Notes under the pieces: model-generated
The model's database searches: none
Seen by the model: only the letters and a program-made list of their open reading frames with translations
Told to the model about the DNA's origin: nothing
In this document: positions 8,206 to 17,675 of the stretch, piece by piece
Numbering within the stretch: the stretch's first letter is position 1
Layout of the letters: every line of letters starts with the position of its first letter
Made by a program: the position numbers and the translations under genes
Assembly (NCBI GenBank): GCA_028716705.1
Contig: JAQUPI010000010.1
Coordinates: 1 to 40,198, forward strand
Length of the DNA stretch: 40,198 bases
From: Candidatus Omnitrophota bacterium
GTDB lineage: Bacteria; Omnitrophota; Gorgyraeia; Gygaellales; Profunditerraquicolaceae
Direction of reading: 5' to 3'

Positions 8206-9702
8206 TTAAGTAAATATCAACTTCAGTCTATTAGCTATAATCCTGACTGCTACTTTATCATCTTCATTAAACCCCAAGATAAACATGTAAGTAAATATAA
8301 AGAATGCTGCCTGCGCTAAAATAAACCATGGGCTTTTGACGATTAAGGCCTTAGATAAATATAATATACAAAATGAAACCATGCCTGCCCAAAGCGGTTT
8401 AAAGAATTTTAGGCTATATGGATGAAAACCATATAAATAGCGAACCTCTAAAATGATCAGCAATCCCATTAAAATAATAGATAAAGAATTTACAATAGCC
8501 GCCCCCAGTATCCCAAATTTAGGTATTAATATATAATTTAAAATAATACTTATTATAATTAAAGTAACCATATTTATAAAAATAATCTTTGTCCTCCCAA
8601 GCATAACTAAAATACAAGCACCAATTGCATCAGTGGCGGAGCTTATTAATAATGAAAAACTTAAAATTATAAATGCATTTGAGCCAATAACAAATTCTCG
8701 ACCAAAAATATTTAAAATCCTATTCGCATAAAAGGAAAATATTAAAAATAGCGGCACCGTCAAAGAAAAAAGCCATCTCGTAACTACCTTAAATATATGC
8801 TTCAATTCATCGATTCTGTCTTTCTCGTAAAGTTCAGACACTATTGGAGAGAAAACTGAAGTAAATGGAACAAAGAATATTGAGCACAGCACCGAAGTCC
8901 TTAATGCAATATTGTAAATGCCTACATCATATGTAGGTCGAAAATATCCTAACATTAATGTATCTATCCAACGGTATAAATAGTTAAAAATTAATATCGC
9001 AAACATGGAAAATGAATATTTTAGGAAATCATGACTGTTAAGTAAAGAAATCTTATCCATGGCGAATACCTTAAACCTCTTATGCAAAAAATAAAATGCT
9101 GCCCATAACGCGATTAATAAAGCGGCCAAATAAGAGAAGACTGCCGCATTAATTCTAAGACCGAAATAAAACAATATAACAAATAACAGGATATTAGATA
9201 AGGGTTGTAGTATGTTCTGGATTAAGACATTGTATTTGAGCGTACGGAATGCCTGAAAATAAGACAATGCTAACATTAAAATGGTAGATAAGGGAATACT
9301 AAATGCCAAATATTGTATAATATTTATTATTGAGGCATTCTTAAATAATTTGAGAGCTATCCCTTTAGACGCAAACAATATGCCAATTGAAGTGATAAAA
9401 CTTAAACAGATGCCCAATCTTATCCCTTTAAATAGAATAGCCTTTGCTTTATTTATATTATTAACTTTATACATGGAAGCATACCGTAATATTCCCGCAT
9501 CTAATCCAAATTTACCCAAAATAGCTGCAAAGCCTATAACTATTAACCCCAAGAAATACAGGCCGACCAATTCCGGGCCTAATAATCTAGCAAGGAGTAT
9601 GTTATAAATATATTTGAATATATTTTCTAAGATAACGCCTATAAATACTACCCCCGCTTGGGTTGTTATGCTAGATAAATTATCTTTAATCTCAATTTTC
9701 AT
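8206..9702 (-). CDS. Polysaccharide flippase (Wzx/MOP family)
   Basis: A 498-residue protein made almost entirely of hydrophobic helices, about 12-14 of them, with the N-terminal pattern VVFIGVILENIFKYIYNILLARLLGPELVGLY typical in outline of MOP-superfamily Wzx flippases (only part needed for recognition: ARLLGPELVG). The conserved 'G-x-Y' and later 'LIPKFGILGAAIVNSLS' segment (about residues 398-414) fit the family. It would move the lipid-linked repeat unit across the cytoplasmic membrane. It is the second flippase of the window and the one carried by the AT-rich cassette. It starts 6 bases after the asnB stop. Confidence 0.92.
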   Translation of the reverse strand: MKIEIKDNLSSITTQAGVVFIGVILENIFKYIYNILLARLLGPELVGLYFLGLIVIGFAAILGKFGLDAGILRYASMYKVNNINKAKAILFKGIRLGICLSFITSIGILFASKGIALKLFKNASIINIIQYLAFSIPLSTILMLALSYFQAFRTLKYNVLIQNILQPLSNILLFVILFYFGLRINAAVFSYLAALLIALWAAFYFLHKRFKVFAMDKISLLNSHDFLKYSFSMFAILIFNYLYRWIDTLMLGYFRPTYDVGIYNIALRTSVLCSIFFVPFTSVFSPIVSELYEKDRIDELKHIFKVVTRWLFSLTVPLFLIFSFYANRILNIFGREFVIGSNAFIILSFSLLISSATDAIGACILVMLGRTKIIFINMVTLIIISIILNYILIPKFGILGAAIVNSLSIILMGLLIILEVRYLYGFHPYSLKFFKPLWAGMVSFCILYLSKALIVKSPWFILAQAAFFIFTYMFILGFNEDDKVAVRIIANRLKLIFT

Positions 9703-9708
9703 TTCGTT

Positions 9709-11607
9709 TTAATCAATAAACCTACGATGCCATAACTCAAGCATTAAAAGAGACCATAGTTGTTGGCTATAATCTATTTTTTGTCTTAAGTGTTGCTTAA
9801 TTATGTCCTTAATAAAGTCTGTATTAAAATACCCCCGATTCAAGCTTTTCTGTGATAAGAGCGTTTCAATTAATAAGCTCTTTAATTCTCCCCTAAACCA
9901 CTTACCAATAGGCACTCCAAAACCCATCTTCGGCCTATTAATATTCGCTCGAGGCACAAAATCTTTAATGATATTCTTCAATAAATACTTCTTGATCAAC
10001 CAGCTCATTTTGAAATCAACTTTTAATGATGCAACTAATTCTGCTAAACGATGGTCTAAAAAAGGCGAACGCGCCTCTAAAGAATTAGCCATAGTTGCTA
10101 TATCCATTTTAACCAATAGATCGTTTGGTAAATATGTGTTTGTATCTATATATAAAAACCTGTCTAGAAGTTCTAAATCCTCTGATTTATTAAAAAATGA
10201 TAATAAAATACCTTCGGGCTTATCTTCGGAAATGCTCTTTATAAATTCGTCCGAATATAGTCCATTTTGGAACTCATTATCGCAAATCGCAATCCAGCGC
10301 AGATATCGATCAAGTACGGGCAGGGTCACTCCTTTTAAAAAGCGCTTAAGTCGGTTAATTTTATTTTTTGAATATGGGCGATAAGGAATCCTGTTGATAA
10401 TCGGCTCGATAAAGCCGTGCCTCAAAAAAAGAGGTATTTTAGTATACCAGCAAGATATATATATTGCTCTATAACGCTCGTATCCTGCGAAGATTTCATC
10501 ACCACCGTCACCATTTAAAGCAACTGTAACATATTTCCTGGCCTGTTGTGCCACATAATAAGTAGGAATACAGGATGAATCAGCGAATGGTTCTCCATAC
10601 CGCTCTAATAATAGAGGTAATACTTCCAAGGCGTTGGGTCGCACAATAAATTCATTATGTTCGGTATCAAACCTCTTGGCAATATTCCTGGCATATTTTA
10701 GTTCGTTATAACCCTCTTCTTCAAAACCAATAGAAAAAGTCTTAACCTTTTTCTCCGTTAATTGACTCATTATGCCTACTATTGTGCTAGAATCTATCCC
10801 TCCGCTTAGGAATGCCCCCAATGGGACATCGCTGTATAAACGTTTGCGCACCGCCTCCTTAAGTAAACGAAGTACTTCTTCCGCCGCATCATTCCGGGAT
10901 ATATTTATTTTTCTAGCATAATCTAACCGCCAATATTGTTCTATAGTAATTTCTTTATCTTTTAAAATAAGAATGTGTGCGGGAGGCAACTTTAATACAT
11001 TGCAATAGATGGTCAACGGAGCAGGAATATACCCAAAGCTAAGATAATAAGGAATCGCTTGATAATTAATCTCTTTTTCTACAAATCCGCTTGCTAAAAG
11101 AGCTAAAAATTCAGAAGCAAAGCAGAATCTCCCGCTCTGGTAATAATACAGTAGCGGTTTCTTCCCGAAACGGTCCCGCGCAAGCAGCAGCATTTTGGCC
11201 CTTTGATCCCAGACGGCAAACGCGAACATGCCGTCCAGGTGTTTCGCACAATCAACGCCGTAATCTTCATAAAGGTGCAGGATGGTTTCGGTATCGGTAT
11301 TCGACTTGAACCTGTGGCCTCTTTCTTCAAGCCCTATGCGCAACTCCTTATAATTATATATCTCCCCGTTAAGGACCACCTGTATCGTGCCATCCTCATT
11401 TGACATAGGTTGATGTCCCGTATCAGAGAGGTCTATAATGCTTAGGCGCCTATGCCCTAAACCGACAGAGGGCGTTGCAGGGCCGTTAAGGTATACGCCT
11501 TCATCGTCAGGCCCCCTGTGCTTTAAACGGGAGCACATCCGGCGTAAAACCTCATCGCTTATCTTTCCCTGTGAATTGTAATCAATGATCCCGCAGATTC
11601 CGCACAT
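9709..11607 (-). CDS. asnB: Asparagine synthetase B-like amidotransferase
   Basis: A 632-residue class II glutamine amidotransferase plus ATP-dependent synthetase. The start is certain because the catalytic Cys2 must follow the initiator Met (MCGICGI). RDRFGKKP (about 144-151) belongs to the glutaminase domain, and the PP-loop is LSGGIDSS (267-274). Length is normal for the asnB1/WbpS-type enzymes found in O-antigen and capsule loci, where they amidate sugar carboxylates; that role rather than asparagine supply is inferred from context. The composition switches from higher GC (residues 1 to about 150) to AT-rich (the rest), with the break next to the conserved RDRFG motif. This is a likely recombination joint. 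Confidence 0.93.
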   Translation of the reverse strand: MCGICGIIDYNSQGKISDEVLRRMCSRLKHRGPDDEGVYLNGPATPSVGLGHRRLSIIDLSDTGHQPMSNEDGTIQVVLNGEIYNYKELRIGLEERGHRFKSNTDTETILHLYEDYGVDCAKHLDGMFAFAVWDQRAKMLLLARDRFGKKPLLYYYQSGRFCFASEFLALLASGFVEKEINYQAIPYYLSFGYIPAPLTIYCNVLKLPPAHILILKDKEITIEQYWRLDYARKINISRNDAAEEVLRLLKEAVRKRLYSDVPLGAFLSGGIDSSTIVGIMSQLTEKKVKTFSIGFEEEGYNELKYARNIAKRFDTEHNEFIVRPNALEVLPLLLERYGEPFADSSCIPTYYVAQQARKYVTVALNGDGGDEIFAGYERYRAIYISCWYTKIPLFLRHGFIEPIINRIPYRPYSKNKINRLKRFLKGVTLPVLDRYLRWIAICDNEFQNGLYSDEFIKSISEDKPEGILLSFFNKSEDLELLDRFLYIDTNTYLPNDLLVKMDIATMANSLEARSPFLDHRLAELVASLKVDFKMSWLIKKYLLKNIIKDFVPRANINRPKMGFGVPIGKWFRGELKSLLIETLLSQKSLNRGYFNTDFIKDIIKQHLRQKIDYSQQLWSLLMLELWHRRFID

Positions 11608-11613
11608 ATCTAC

Positions 11614-13194
11614 TTATTTACCCGTAGGAACGATACTCTCTTTAAGTGCTTTGTATTTCATCCCGCAACCGGCGCATTTAGCCGCCTTCTTGCCGAACGC
11701 GAGCTTTACCCCGCATTTACATACCCACCCCTTGACCCTCGCCGGGCTGCCGTATGCCAGAGCGTACGCCGGGATATCCTTCGTGACCACCGCCCCCGCC
11801 CCCACAAAAGCGTATTCCCCTATCGTGTTTCCGCAGATGATGGTGGAATTGGCTCCGAGCGTCGCGCCCCGCTTTACGACGGTAGCCTTATACTCATTTT
11901 TCCTTTCTATGAAGCTCCTCGGATTGAAAACGTTCGTAAAGACCATGGAAGGCCCGCAAAACACATCGTCTTCTATTTGAACGCAGTCATAGATCGAAAT
12001 ATTGTTCTGGATCTTTACGTTATTCCCTATGCGGGCCTTTGAGCCGATGAACACATTCTGCCCTATATTGCACCCCTGCCCTATGACCGCCCCCTTCATG
12101 ACATGGGAGAAATGCCATACCTTTGACCCTTCGCCCAGTCGGGAAGGATCCTCAACGATGCTTGAAGGGTGTATGAAATATTTTTTTCTTTCCTGACCGC
12201 CGCTCTTCGGCGCCTTCAGCCATATAAGCGCGCCGTTATTTTCGAGTGATTGCTGGCAAGACTGCAATACCGAAAGGACCCGCAGCGCGCTCTTCGCGTC
12301 TGTCTTCGGCTTCCGGCGGCTTTTTACGCAATCTATAAAGTGCGCCGCTTCCAGGATAAGCGGCTCTTCCGGCTTAAAATCTATATTTTCCGCGTCTTCT
12401 TTTGTGGGAACGGGTACCCTTCCTATCCAGCTGATCTGGTGGCTGTAGAGCCTGAGCTTATTATCCCGGGCGACATCGTCAAATACCGCCATCTTCTTAT
12501 CGCCGACGACGATTAATTTTTGTTCTTTATAGGGGTGGAGCCAACTTACGAAAATATGGCCTTTTACCCCGCTCGAAAAGTTCAGGCTGCTCAACGTTAC
12601 ATCGGCGATATCGCGGTGGAGGTAATTCCCCCCGAAAGAAGAAACGCTCTCTGGCATTTCGTTAAGGAGCAGCAGGATAACGGAGATGTCGTGCGGAGCG
12701 AAACTCCATAATATATTCTCTTCCCTTCGGATCTTCCCCAGGTTGAGCCGGTTGGAATATATGTATTGTATGCGTCCTAATTCTCCCGACTCCATGGATT
12801 CTTTCAGCTTATTTATCGCCGGATGGTACTCCAGTAAATGACCTACCATCAGGATCGATTTCCTTTTCTCCGCCAGCTCATCGAGCTCAAGGCCGTCTTT
12901 TACAGTGAGTGACAGGGGCTTTTCGACAAAGACGTCTTTTCCCGATAAAAGAAGTTCCCTGGTTAAGCGGTAATGCGATTCAGCGGGCGTTGCCACTACC
13001 GCGGCGGTCAGCTGCCTGTTCTTCAGGACCTGCGTATATGAGGCCGTAATATTGACTCCGGGGTACTCTTTCCTTAATGCCTCTAGCCTGGCCGGGTCGC
13101 TGTCGCAGATCGTATCCAGGACGCCCAATTGAGAGAATACTCTCACCAGATTCTTCCCCCAATAGCCACAGCCTATTACCGCAACTCTTATCAT
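11614..13194 (-). CDS. Fused Gfo/Idh/MocA oxidoreductase and WbpD-like N-acetyltransferase
   Basis: A 526-residue two-domain protein. Residues 1 to about 325 are a Gfo/Idh/MocA NAD-dependent oxidoreductase ([16 protein letters not shown] at 91-93; APHDI with His168), like WbpB/WlbA. Residues about 340-490 are a left-handed beta-helix acetyltransferase with hexapeptide repeats ([39 protein letters not shown]), like WbpD. A short Cys4 zinc-ribbon-like tail (CKCG ... CAGC, about 497-512) ends it. WbpB and WbpD act at steps on either side of an aminotransferase in making diacetamido-uronic acids, so the fusion makes metabolic sense. No WbpE-type aminotransferase is in the window. Start is supported by AGGAGG at 13200-13205. 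Confidence 0.9.
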   Translation of the reverse strand: MIRVAVIGCGYWGKNLVRVFSQLGVLDTICDSDPARLEALRKEYPGVNITASYTQVLKNRQLTAAVVATPAESHYRLTRELLLSGKDVFVEKPLSLTVKDGLELDELAEKRKSILMVGHLLEYHPAINKLKESMESGELGRIQYIYSNRLNLGKIRREENILWSFAPHDISVILLLLNEMPESVSSFGGNYLHRDIADVTLSSLNFSSGVKGHIFVSWLHPYKEQKLIVVGDKKMAVFDDVARDNKLRLYSHQISWIGRVPVPTKEDAENIDFKPEEPLILEAAHFIDCVKSRRKPKTDAKSALRVLSVLQSCQQSLENNGALIWLKAPKSGGQERKKYFIHPSSIVEDPSRLGEGSKVWHFSHVMKGAVIGQGCNIGQNVFIGSKARIGNNVKIQNNISIYDCVQIEDDVFCGPSMVFTNVFNPRSFIERKNEYKATVVKRGATLGANSTIICGNTIGEYAFVGAGAVVTKDIPAYALAYGSPARVKGWVCKCGVKLAFGKKAAKCAGCGMKYKALKESIVPTGK

Positions 13195-14279
13195 AAATTC
13201 CTCCTGTTAGAATATTCCCTGGTTAATACCTCTATGAATTTTGGCGCGTTCGCGGAAACCGAAAACCTCTCCTCGACTGTCCTTCTGCCTGCGAGGCCTA
13301 TATCCCTGCGCAGGCCGGGGTTCTCGATCAAGATAGAAAGTTTCTCGATCCATTCTTTTTCATTGGAGGCAAAGAAGCCATTCTTCCCTTCCTCTATGAT
13401 ATCTATATTCCCGCCCACTTTCGAAACGACCGCGGGGACTCCAACGGACATGTACTGTATGGTTTTGAAGGGGGTCTTGGCCATCGAGCGTTCATCGTTC
13501 GGGAGGGGATATACGCCGATATCCAGCGACTGAAAGGCCTCCACATCGTTTTCCAGGCTCCATTGTTTATTCACGACCTTTACCCCGGGTATCGTGAATT
13601 CATCCCCTCCCCCGATCACCAGCAATTGAAAATCATATTTTTTCGCCAAGGCGGAGAAAACCCCTCTCAGCGACTTAAGGCAGTAGAGCGTCGTATGGCT
13701 GCCGATCCAACCGATCACCGGCCGCAAGGGATCTTGGCCGTAATCCCTGACCCTGAATTTTCCGGTATCGATGGAAGTGGGGATCACCGTAACGTTTTTG
13801 TTGGACCTGCTTACCAGCTCCTTCATATACCGGTTGCAGACTATGACATGGCTGCTTAAACTCACTATCTGGTAAAATCTTTTCTGGTAACGCAGCCGGT
13901 TGACGAATCTGTTGTCCCCCTTGAAATTCTCCAGGTAAACAGCGTCTTCAAAATCATAGATTATGGGTTTTTTTAGTTTAGAGAGTATCCATTCCATTAT
14001 CGCCGGCCCGAAGGGGAATGACTCGATATGCACGAATACCATGTCGTATTTTGAGGCGCTTGCGAGGTCGCGCAGGCGCTTGCAGAAAGCAAAAGTAAAA
14101 AATAGGGCTTTCTTTAAGGTATGGCCCTTCCTGTAAAGGATTTTAAAGAATTTAGAGGAAATAAAAGGCCGCATCGCGTACTCGATCCCCCGCTCCCCCA
14201 GGTAAGGCAGAAATTGCTCGATCCTGTAACGGTTGCTTGGGCCCTCCGTGGGATATGGAATGATGAAGAGTATTTTCAT
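13191..14279 (-). CDS. Glycosyltransferase family 4
   Basis: A 362-residue GT-B protein. The N terminus ([20 protein letters not shown]) and the donor-domain segment [19 protein letters not shown] (about 185-205) are typical of GT4 enzymes. Near the C terminus, [19 protein letters not shown] takes the place of the E-x7-E signature, so the first Glu is not obvious. The protein would transfer a sugar to a lipid-linked acceptor at the membrane. It overlaps its upstream neighbour (FAD protein) and downstream neighbour (oxidoreductase fusion) by 4 bases each, the ATGA arrangement of coupled translation. Sugar specificity is not readable. Confidence 0.87.
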   Translation of the reverse strand: MKILFIIPYPTEGPSNRYRIEQFLPYLGERGIEYAMRPFISSKFFKILYRKGHTLKKALFFTFAFCKRLRDLASASKYDMVFVHIESFPFGPAIMEWILSKLKKPIIYDFEDAVYLENFKGDNRFVNRLRYQKRFYQIVSLSSHVIVCNRYMKELVSRSNKNVTVIPTSIDTGKFRVRDYGQDPLRPVIGWIGSHTTLYCLKSLRGVFSALAKKYDFQLLVIGGGDEFTIPGVKVVNKQWSLENDVEAFQSLDIGVYPLPNDERSMAKTPFKTIQYMSVGVPAVVSKVGGNIDIIEEGKNGFFASNEKEWIEKLSILIENPGLRRDIGLAGRRTVEERFSVSANAPKFIEVLTREYSNRRNL

Positions 14280-15586
14280 TGTCTATTTCTGTCCGCCTCC
14301 ATGGCTGCCTTCCTGCCGCTGAGTATCGCCTCGTCCATCCAGAGATATTTCCATTCTCCATAGCGGCCCGCGCTGTAAACAGAATACCGCCTCAGGAATT
14401 TCTGTATAATGTCCAGGTTTCTAACGCGCTGGTGGTCGTAAATAACATAGGCGTATTTTATGTCGTCAGTGCCGATCAGCTTTACCTTCTGCCTGGGCTT
14501 TATGATCCGGGCAGAGATAAGGTCGGCGACCACTTTTTCTGTTATAGAGCGCTTAGAAATGGGCCTTTTTTGAGAATAGGATATTTCCGCCTGTATCGAA
14601 CTCCATCCTTTCGGAACAGTTGAAGCGGAAAAGTTCCTGGGGAAACTGATACGGAAAGGCGCGAACTTGTCTTCGGGGAAATATATCCAATGCGCTTTGT
14701 TTAAATTCGCGCCTTTAACCCCCAAGTTTACGCAAAAAACCGAATTATACCTGAGCGCTGCCGCGGCTGTCTTTACCTGAGACGGAATACCGTCGATCAT
14801 CTTCACTAATTCGGGCAGAGGTATGGTAGAGATCAAATCCCTGAAATAGGCCTTCCTCCCGCCGGTAAAGACAACGGATCTGTTGACCAGGTCGACCCTG
14901 GCGGCTTTTTCTCCAAGGTGAATTATCGCGTTTTTTCCCGCCAGCGCCTGCGGAATACTCTGGATCCCGCCCCGGCGGGGGTATTGGAATAAGGAGTTCG
15001 GGCCGAATTCTTCTTTTTGTATCGAAAGCGCCCCGGCGATCACCTGTTCAATTCTCGGCCGGGGAACCCGTACATCCAGCCAATCTGTGGTCAGCTCCCT
15101 GGCCCCGACGGTCCAGAATTTCCTGCTGTAAGGAAGATAAAAATTATCCGCTATCCCTTTGCCGAATGCTCCGTATATCCAGTCTTCGTAATTATCGTAT
15201 TTCCGGCGCGGGTTATTAAAAGTGCCGATGAATCCTTCAAGGCATTCGGAAATAATGCGGCGGGGAAGGCCGAAAGTATTGGCCTGAAACGGGTATTTTG
15301 TCAAAACCCCATGCGAATAGATCCATGCGGACCTTTTCCTCTTCTCTAATCCCGGGCGCTCCCTGCCCGACAAGAGCCCCAGGACATACTTATTTTTAGT
15401 ATGCAAAACGTGTATCCCCTTGTCAAAGGTGTAGCCCCCGATGCTGAGGGATCCGCAGGTGCCCCCGATCCCGCGTTCTTTTTCATATATAACTCCGCCG
15501 CGGCGGGAGGCGCTTAAGCCGGCTAAACCCGCGCCCAGGATCACGGTGTCTCTTGCTACGGGCAGGTCATTCATCGTTGAATTCAT
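14276..15586 (-). CDS. FAD/NAD-binding amine-oxidase-like oxidoreductase (COG1232 type)
   Basis: A 436-residue flavoprotein. The dinucleotide-binding motif is VILGAGLAGLSASRRGGVIYEKERGIGG split across residues about 15-42; the helix between GAGLAG and the ribose-binding Glu is shorter than usual. FTFDKGIHVLH-like text (GGYTFDKGIHVLH) and the C-terminal flavin-contact part (YSAGRYGEWKYLWMDEAILSG) match protoporphyrinogen-oxidase/UDP-galactopyranose-mutase-like proteins. In glycan loci such enzymes act as sugar-nucleotide mutases or oxidise lipid or sugar substrates; I cannot choose. It overlaps the rmlD-like gene by 20 bases; an ATG at 15574 (MNDLPVARDT) is an equally plausible start. Confidence 0.8.
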   Translation of the reverse strand: MNSTMNDLPVARDTVILGAGLAGLSASRRGGVIYEKERGIGGTCGSLSIGGYTFDKGIHVLHTKNKYVLGLLSGRERPGLEKRKRSAWIYSHGVLTKYPFQANTFGLPRRIISECLEGFIGTFNNPRRKYDNYEDWIYGAFGKGIADNFYLPYSRKFWTVGARELTTDWLDVRVPRPRIEQVIAGALSIQKEEFGPNSLFQYPRRGGIQSIPQALAGKNAIIHLGEKAARVDLVNRSVVFTGGRKAYFRDLISTIPLPELVKMIDGIPSQVKTAAAALRYNSVFCVNLGVKGANLNKAHWIYFPEDKFAPFRISFPRNFSASTVPKGWSSIQAEISYSQKRPISKRSITEKVVADLISARIIKPRQKVKLIGTDDIKYAYVIYDHQRVRNLDIIQKFLRRYSVYSAGRYGEWKYLWMDEAILSGRKAAMEADRNRQ

Positions 15587-16442
15587 TCAAATACTCTCTT
15601 AGCGCCTCTTCCCAGGGCCGCATTTTTATCCCCAGCAATTTTAACTTGTAATTATCCACTACTTCCGAACGCGGCCTCGGGGCCGGCAGGGGAAAGGCTG
15701 CCGACGATATCGGCTTGATAGCCACGTTATTTTTTTTCAAGTATTCGACGATCTTACAGGCGATGTCATAGCGCGACGCCTGGCCTTCGTTGGTAATATG
15801 GTATAAGCCGTAGCGGGCCAGGTCCACAACCTTAAGCATGCCTTCAGAGAAATCTTTGGTGTAAGTAGGGCAGCCGAACTTATCATTGACTACCGATATG
15901 GCGTCTTTTGTCTTAAGCAGTTCCACTATCTTGGCCACAAACTTCTTGTCTTTTTTCCCTCCGCCGATCATCCAGCCGGCGCGGAATATGAAATATCTCC
16001 TCAGCAGGCAGCGCACGGCCTTTTCTCCCTCGTATTTAGACTTTGTATAAATGCTTATCGGCGAGGGCGCGTCGAATTCGTTGTAAGGCGCCTCTTTTGT
16101 GCCGTCGAATACCCCGCAGGTACTTACATAAACCATGGCGATATCGTATCGCTGGCAGCTCAACGCGACATTCTCCGTGCCCAGGGTGTTTATTTTATAA
16201 GCGTGGTCTACTTCTATCTCGCATCTATCCACGTCAGTCTCGGCTGCGGCGTGGAAAATTAGATCGGGCTTGGAGCGCTTAATGAAATCATTCACGGCTT
16301 TTAGATCGGTAATATCCAGGTAATCCATTGCCGGGGTGGTTGAGCCGATGTCGGTCGGAGATACTTCGTAGCCCTTTTTTGCCAATTCCTTGCATAATGC
16401 CGTCCCAAGCATTCCCGCGGCCCCTGTCACCAATACTTTCAT
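15567..16442 (-). CDS. rmlD: dTDP-4-dehydrorhamnose reductase-like SDR (RmlD family)
   Basis: A 291-residue extended short-chain dehydrogenase. The NAD(P) motif is TGAAGMLG (residues 6-13), the catalytic region has VSTCGVFDG (107-114), and the active-site Y-x3-K is YTKSK (Tyr132, Lys136). The C-terminal part (ASRYDIACKIVEYL; PRPRSEVVDNYKL, about 223-264) is characteristic of RmlD, which reduces dTDP-4-keto-rhamnose to dTDP-L-rhamnose with NADPH. RmlA, RmlB and RmlC are not in the window, so the partners must be elsewhere or the enzyme reduces another 4-keto sugar. An AGGAGG at 16448-16453, overlapping the stop of the upstream GT gene, sets the start. Confidence 0.88.
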   Translation of the reverse strand: MKVLVTGAAGMLGTALCKELAKKGYEVSPTDIGSTTPAMDYLDITDLKAVNDFIKRSKPDLIFHAAAETDVDRCEIEVDHAYKINTLGTENVALSCQRYDIAMVYVSTCGVFDGTKEAPYNEFDAPSPISIYTKSKYEGEKAVRCLLRRYFIFRAGWMIGGGKKDKKFVAKIVELLKTKDAISVVNDKFGCPTYTKDFSEGMLKVVDLARYGLYHITNEGQASRYDIACKIVEYLKKNNVAIKPISSAAFPLPAPRPRSEVVDNYKLKLLGIKMRPWEEALREYLNEFNDE

Positions 16443-16451
16443 TAAAACCTC

Positions 16452-17675
16452 CTATTTTGATAATTCCAGGTAAATACGCCGGTATTTATCTATCCCGTCG
16501 CTTAACGAGAAATATTTCCTTGCCGCTCCTACGCAGCGTTCCCGCAAAACGCCGTTCTCCTTAAAAAGGCGCGTTAACTGTTCCGCGCAGGAACGATATT
16601 CCTCATCGGTAAATTCTTTTATGACCAACCCGGCCTTTTCCGCATCCAGCATCCTATCGCTGTCCCCGATCCCCTTGTTTATCACCACAGGCAATCCGCT
16701 GGCCAGGAATTCCGCCAGTTTTGTGGGGGAAGAAGCGTACTTGGATACTACCGGCTTAATGAAACAGATTGCGCAATCCGCGGACCTGAGGAACTGCGGG
16801 ACTTCCGAGAAATCCGCTGTCTTGATCGTAAAATCCCCTGCCGAAAGCCCTTTTCGCGAAATAGCTTTTCTGGCTATCCCGTGATCGCTCATCGTCAAGA
16901 TAAGGAAGTGCGCGTTCGGGATGATCTTCCCGGCGCAGCTAAAAAAATCTATCATTTCGCTCAAAAGATACCACGTCCCCAGAGAACCGGAATAGACAAA
17001 AACGAATTTTCCTTCAAGCCCAAGTCTGGATTTCGCTTCTTTTCCCTCAGCGCGTTTAAAGCGGGATATGTCCACGCAACAGGGGATGATCCGGGTTTTA
17101 TCGCGAAGATTCAATGACGGCCGGTTCTCAACGAGCCAGTCTTTCATCTTTTGCGTCAGGACCACCACGCGGTCAGAGCTGGCGAGTAATTTATTGTCTA
17201 TTGAGATCATCGCTTTATATAAAAAAGAGCTTCGGCCTTTCCACATTCCGCCTTCCACGTAATCCTCCGCCATAAAGCCCCTTCTGTCATATAGCATCTT
17301 TTTACGAAAAAACCGGCTTACGATATAACCGATAACTGAAGCTACCTCGGATCGGCAGTGGATGATCGCTATATCCTCCTTGACCGTGTAAAACGCGGCG
17401 GCAAAAACCCCGCACACAATGTTAAAAGCCTTTGCCAAAAGATAAGGTTTACGGTAATAATTGAGCGAGTGCCAGATGATATTATTCTTTGCAAGATCAT
17501 CGCGCATTATTTCTTTTTGCCGGCCGGACCGCAAAAGACGCGGTTTATCAAAAGAAAGCCAATGAAAAATATACCCGTCCCCCGATAATTCCTTCAGGTA
17601 AGGGATAACCTGCGACTGGGGGATCGGCTCCAGCGCGCTGTCATAAGAAATATAAAGGACCTTCACGGCTCTCAT
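16452..17675 (-). CDS. Glycosyltransferase family 4
   Basis: A 407-residue GT-B enzyme. The N-terminal domain opens VKVLYISYDSALEPIPQSQV, and the donor domain has KFVFVYSGSLGTWYLLSEMI (about 225-245). The nucleotide-sugar-binding region is SSPTKLAEFLASGLPVVIN, as in the FnlA/WbuB- and WcaI-like branch of GT4. It begins by ATGA overlap with the upstream radical SAM gene and ends inside the Shine-Dalgarno of the rmlD-like gene. Cytoplasmic membrane-face transfer of a sugar is expected; the sugar is unknown. Confidence 0.88.
   Translation of the reverse strand: MRAVKVLYISYDSALEPIPQSQVIPYLKELSGDGYIFHWLSFDKPRLLRSGRQKEIMRDDLAKNNIIWHSLNYYRKPYLLAKAFNIVCGVFAAAFYTVKEDIAIIHCRSEVASVIGYIVSRFFRKKMLYDRRGFMAEDYVEGGMWKGRSSFLYKAMISIDNKLLASSDRVVVLTQKMKDWLVENRPSLNLRDKTRIIPCCVDISRFKRAEGKEAKSRLGLEGKFVFVYSGSLGTWYLLSEMIDFFSCAGKIIPNAHFLILTMSDHGIARKAISRKGLSAGDFTIKTADFSEVPQFLRSADCAICFIKPVVSKYASSPTKLAEFLASGLPVVINKGIGDSDRMLDAEKAGLVIKEFTDEEYRSCAEQLTRLFKENGVLRERCVGAARKYFSLSDGIDKYRRIYLELSK

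Larger units (their letters stand above)
1760..11140. other. AT-rich cassette inside the glycan locus
   Basis: Reading base composition by eye, the sequence from about 1.76 to 11.14 kb is clearly richer in A and T than both flanks. Both transitions are abrupt and fall inside coding sequences: in the methyltransferase at about 1740-1780 and in asnB at about 11.13-11.16 kb. The cassette holds two SGNH enzymes, a GT4, two radical SAM proteins, a flippase and the last three quarters of asnB. Its gene starts (2089, 3168, 4432, 5673, 7180, 8203, 9702) show no canonical Shine-Dalgarno, unlike several genes outside it. The composition difference is seen; origin by recombination is inferred. Confidence 0.75.

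Noticed and set aside
9803-10384. 193-codon plus-strand ORF
   Set aside because: It lies wholly antisense to asnB, whose motifs are clear, and shows no family features. It is a shadow frame.
1760-11140. Insertion by a transposon or integrative element
   Set aside because: No transposase, integrase, terminal repeats or tRNA attachment site is visible, and the borders lie inside intact genes.
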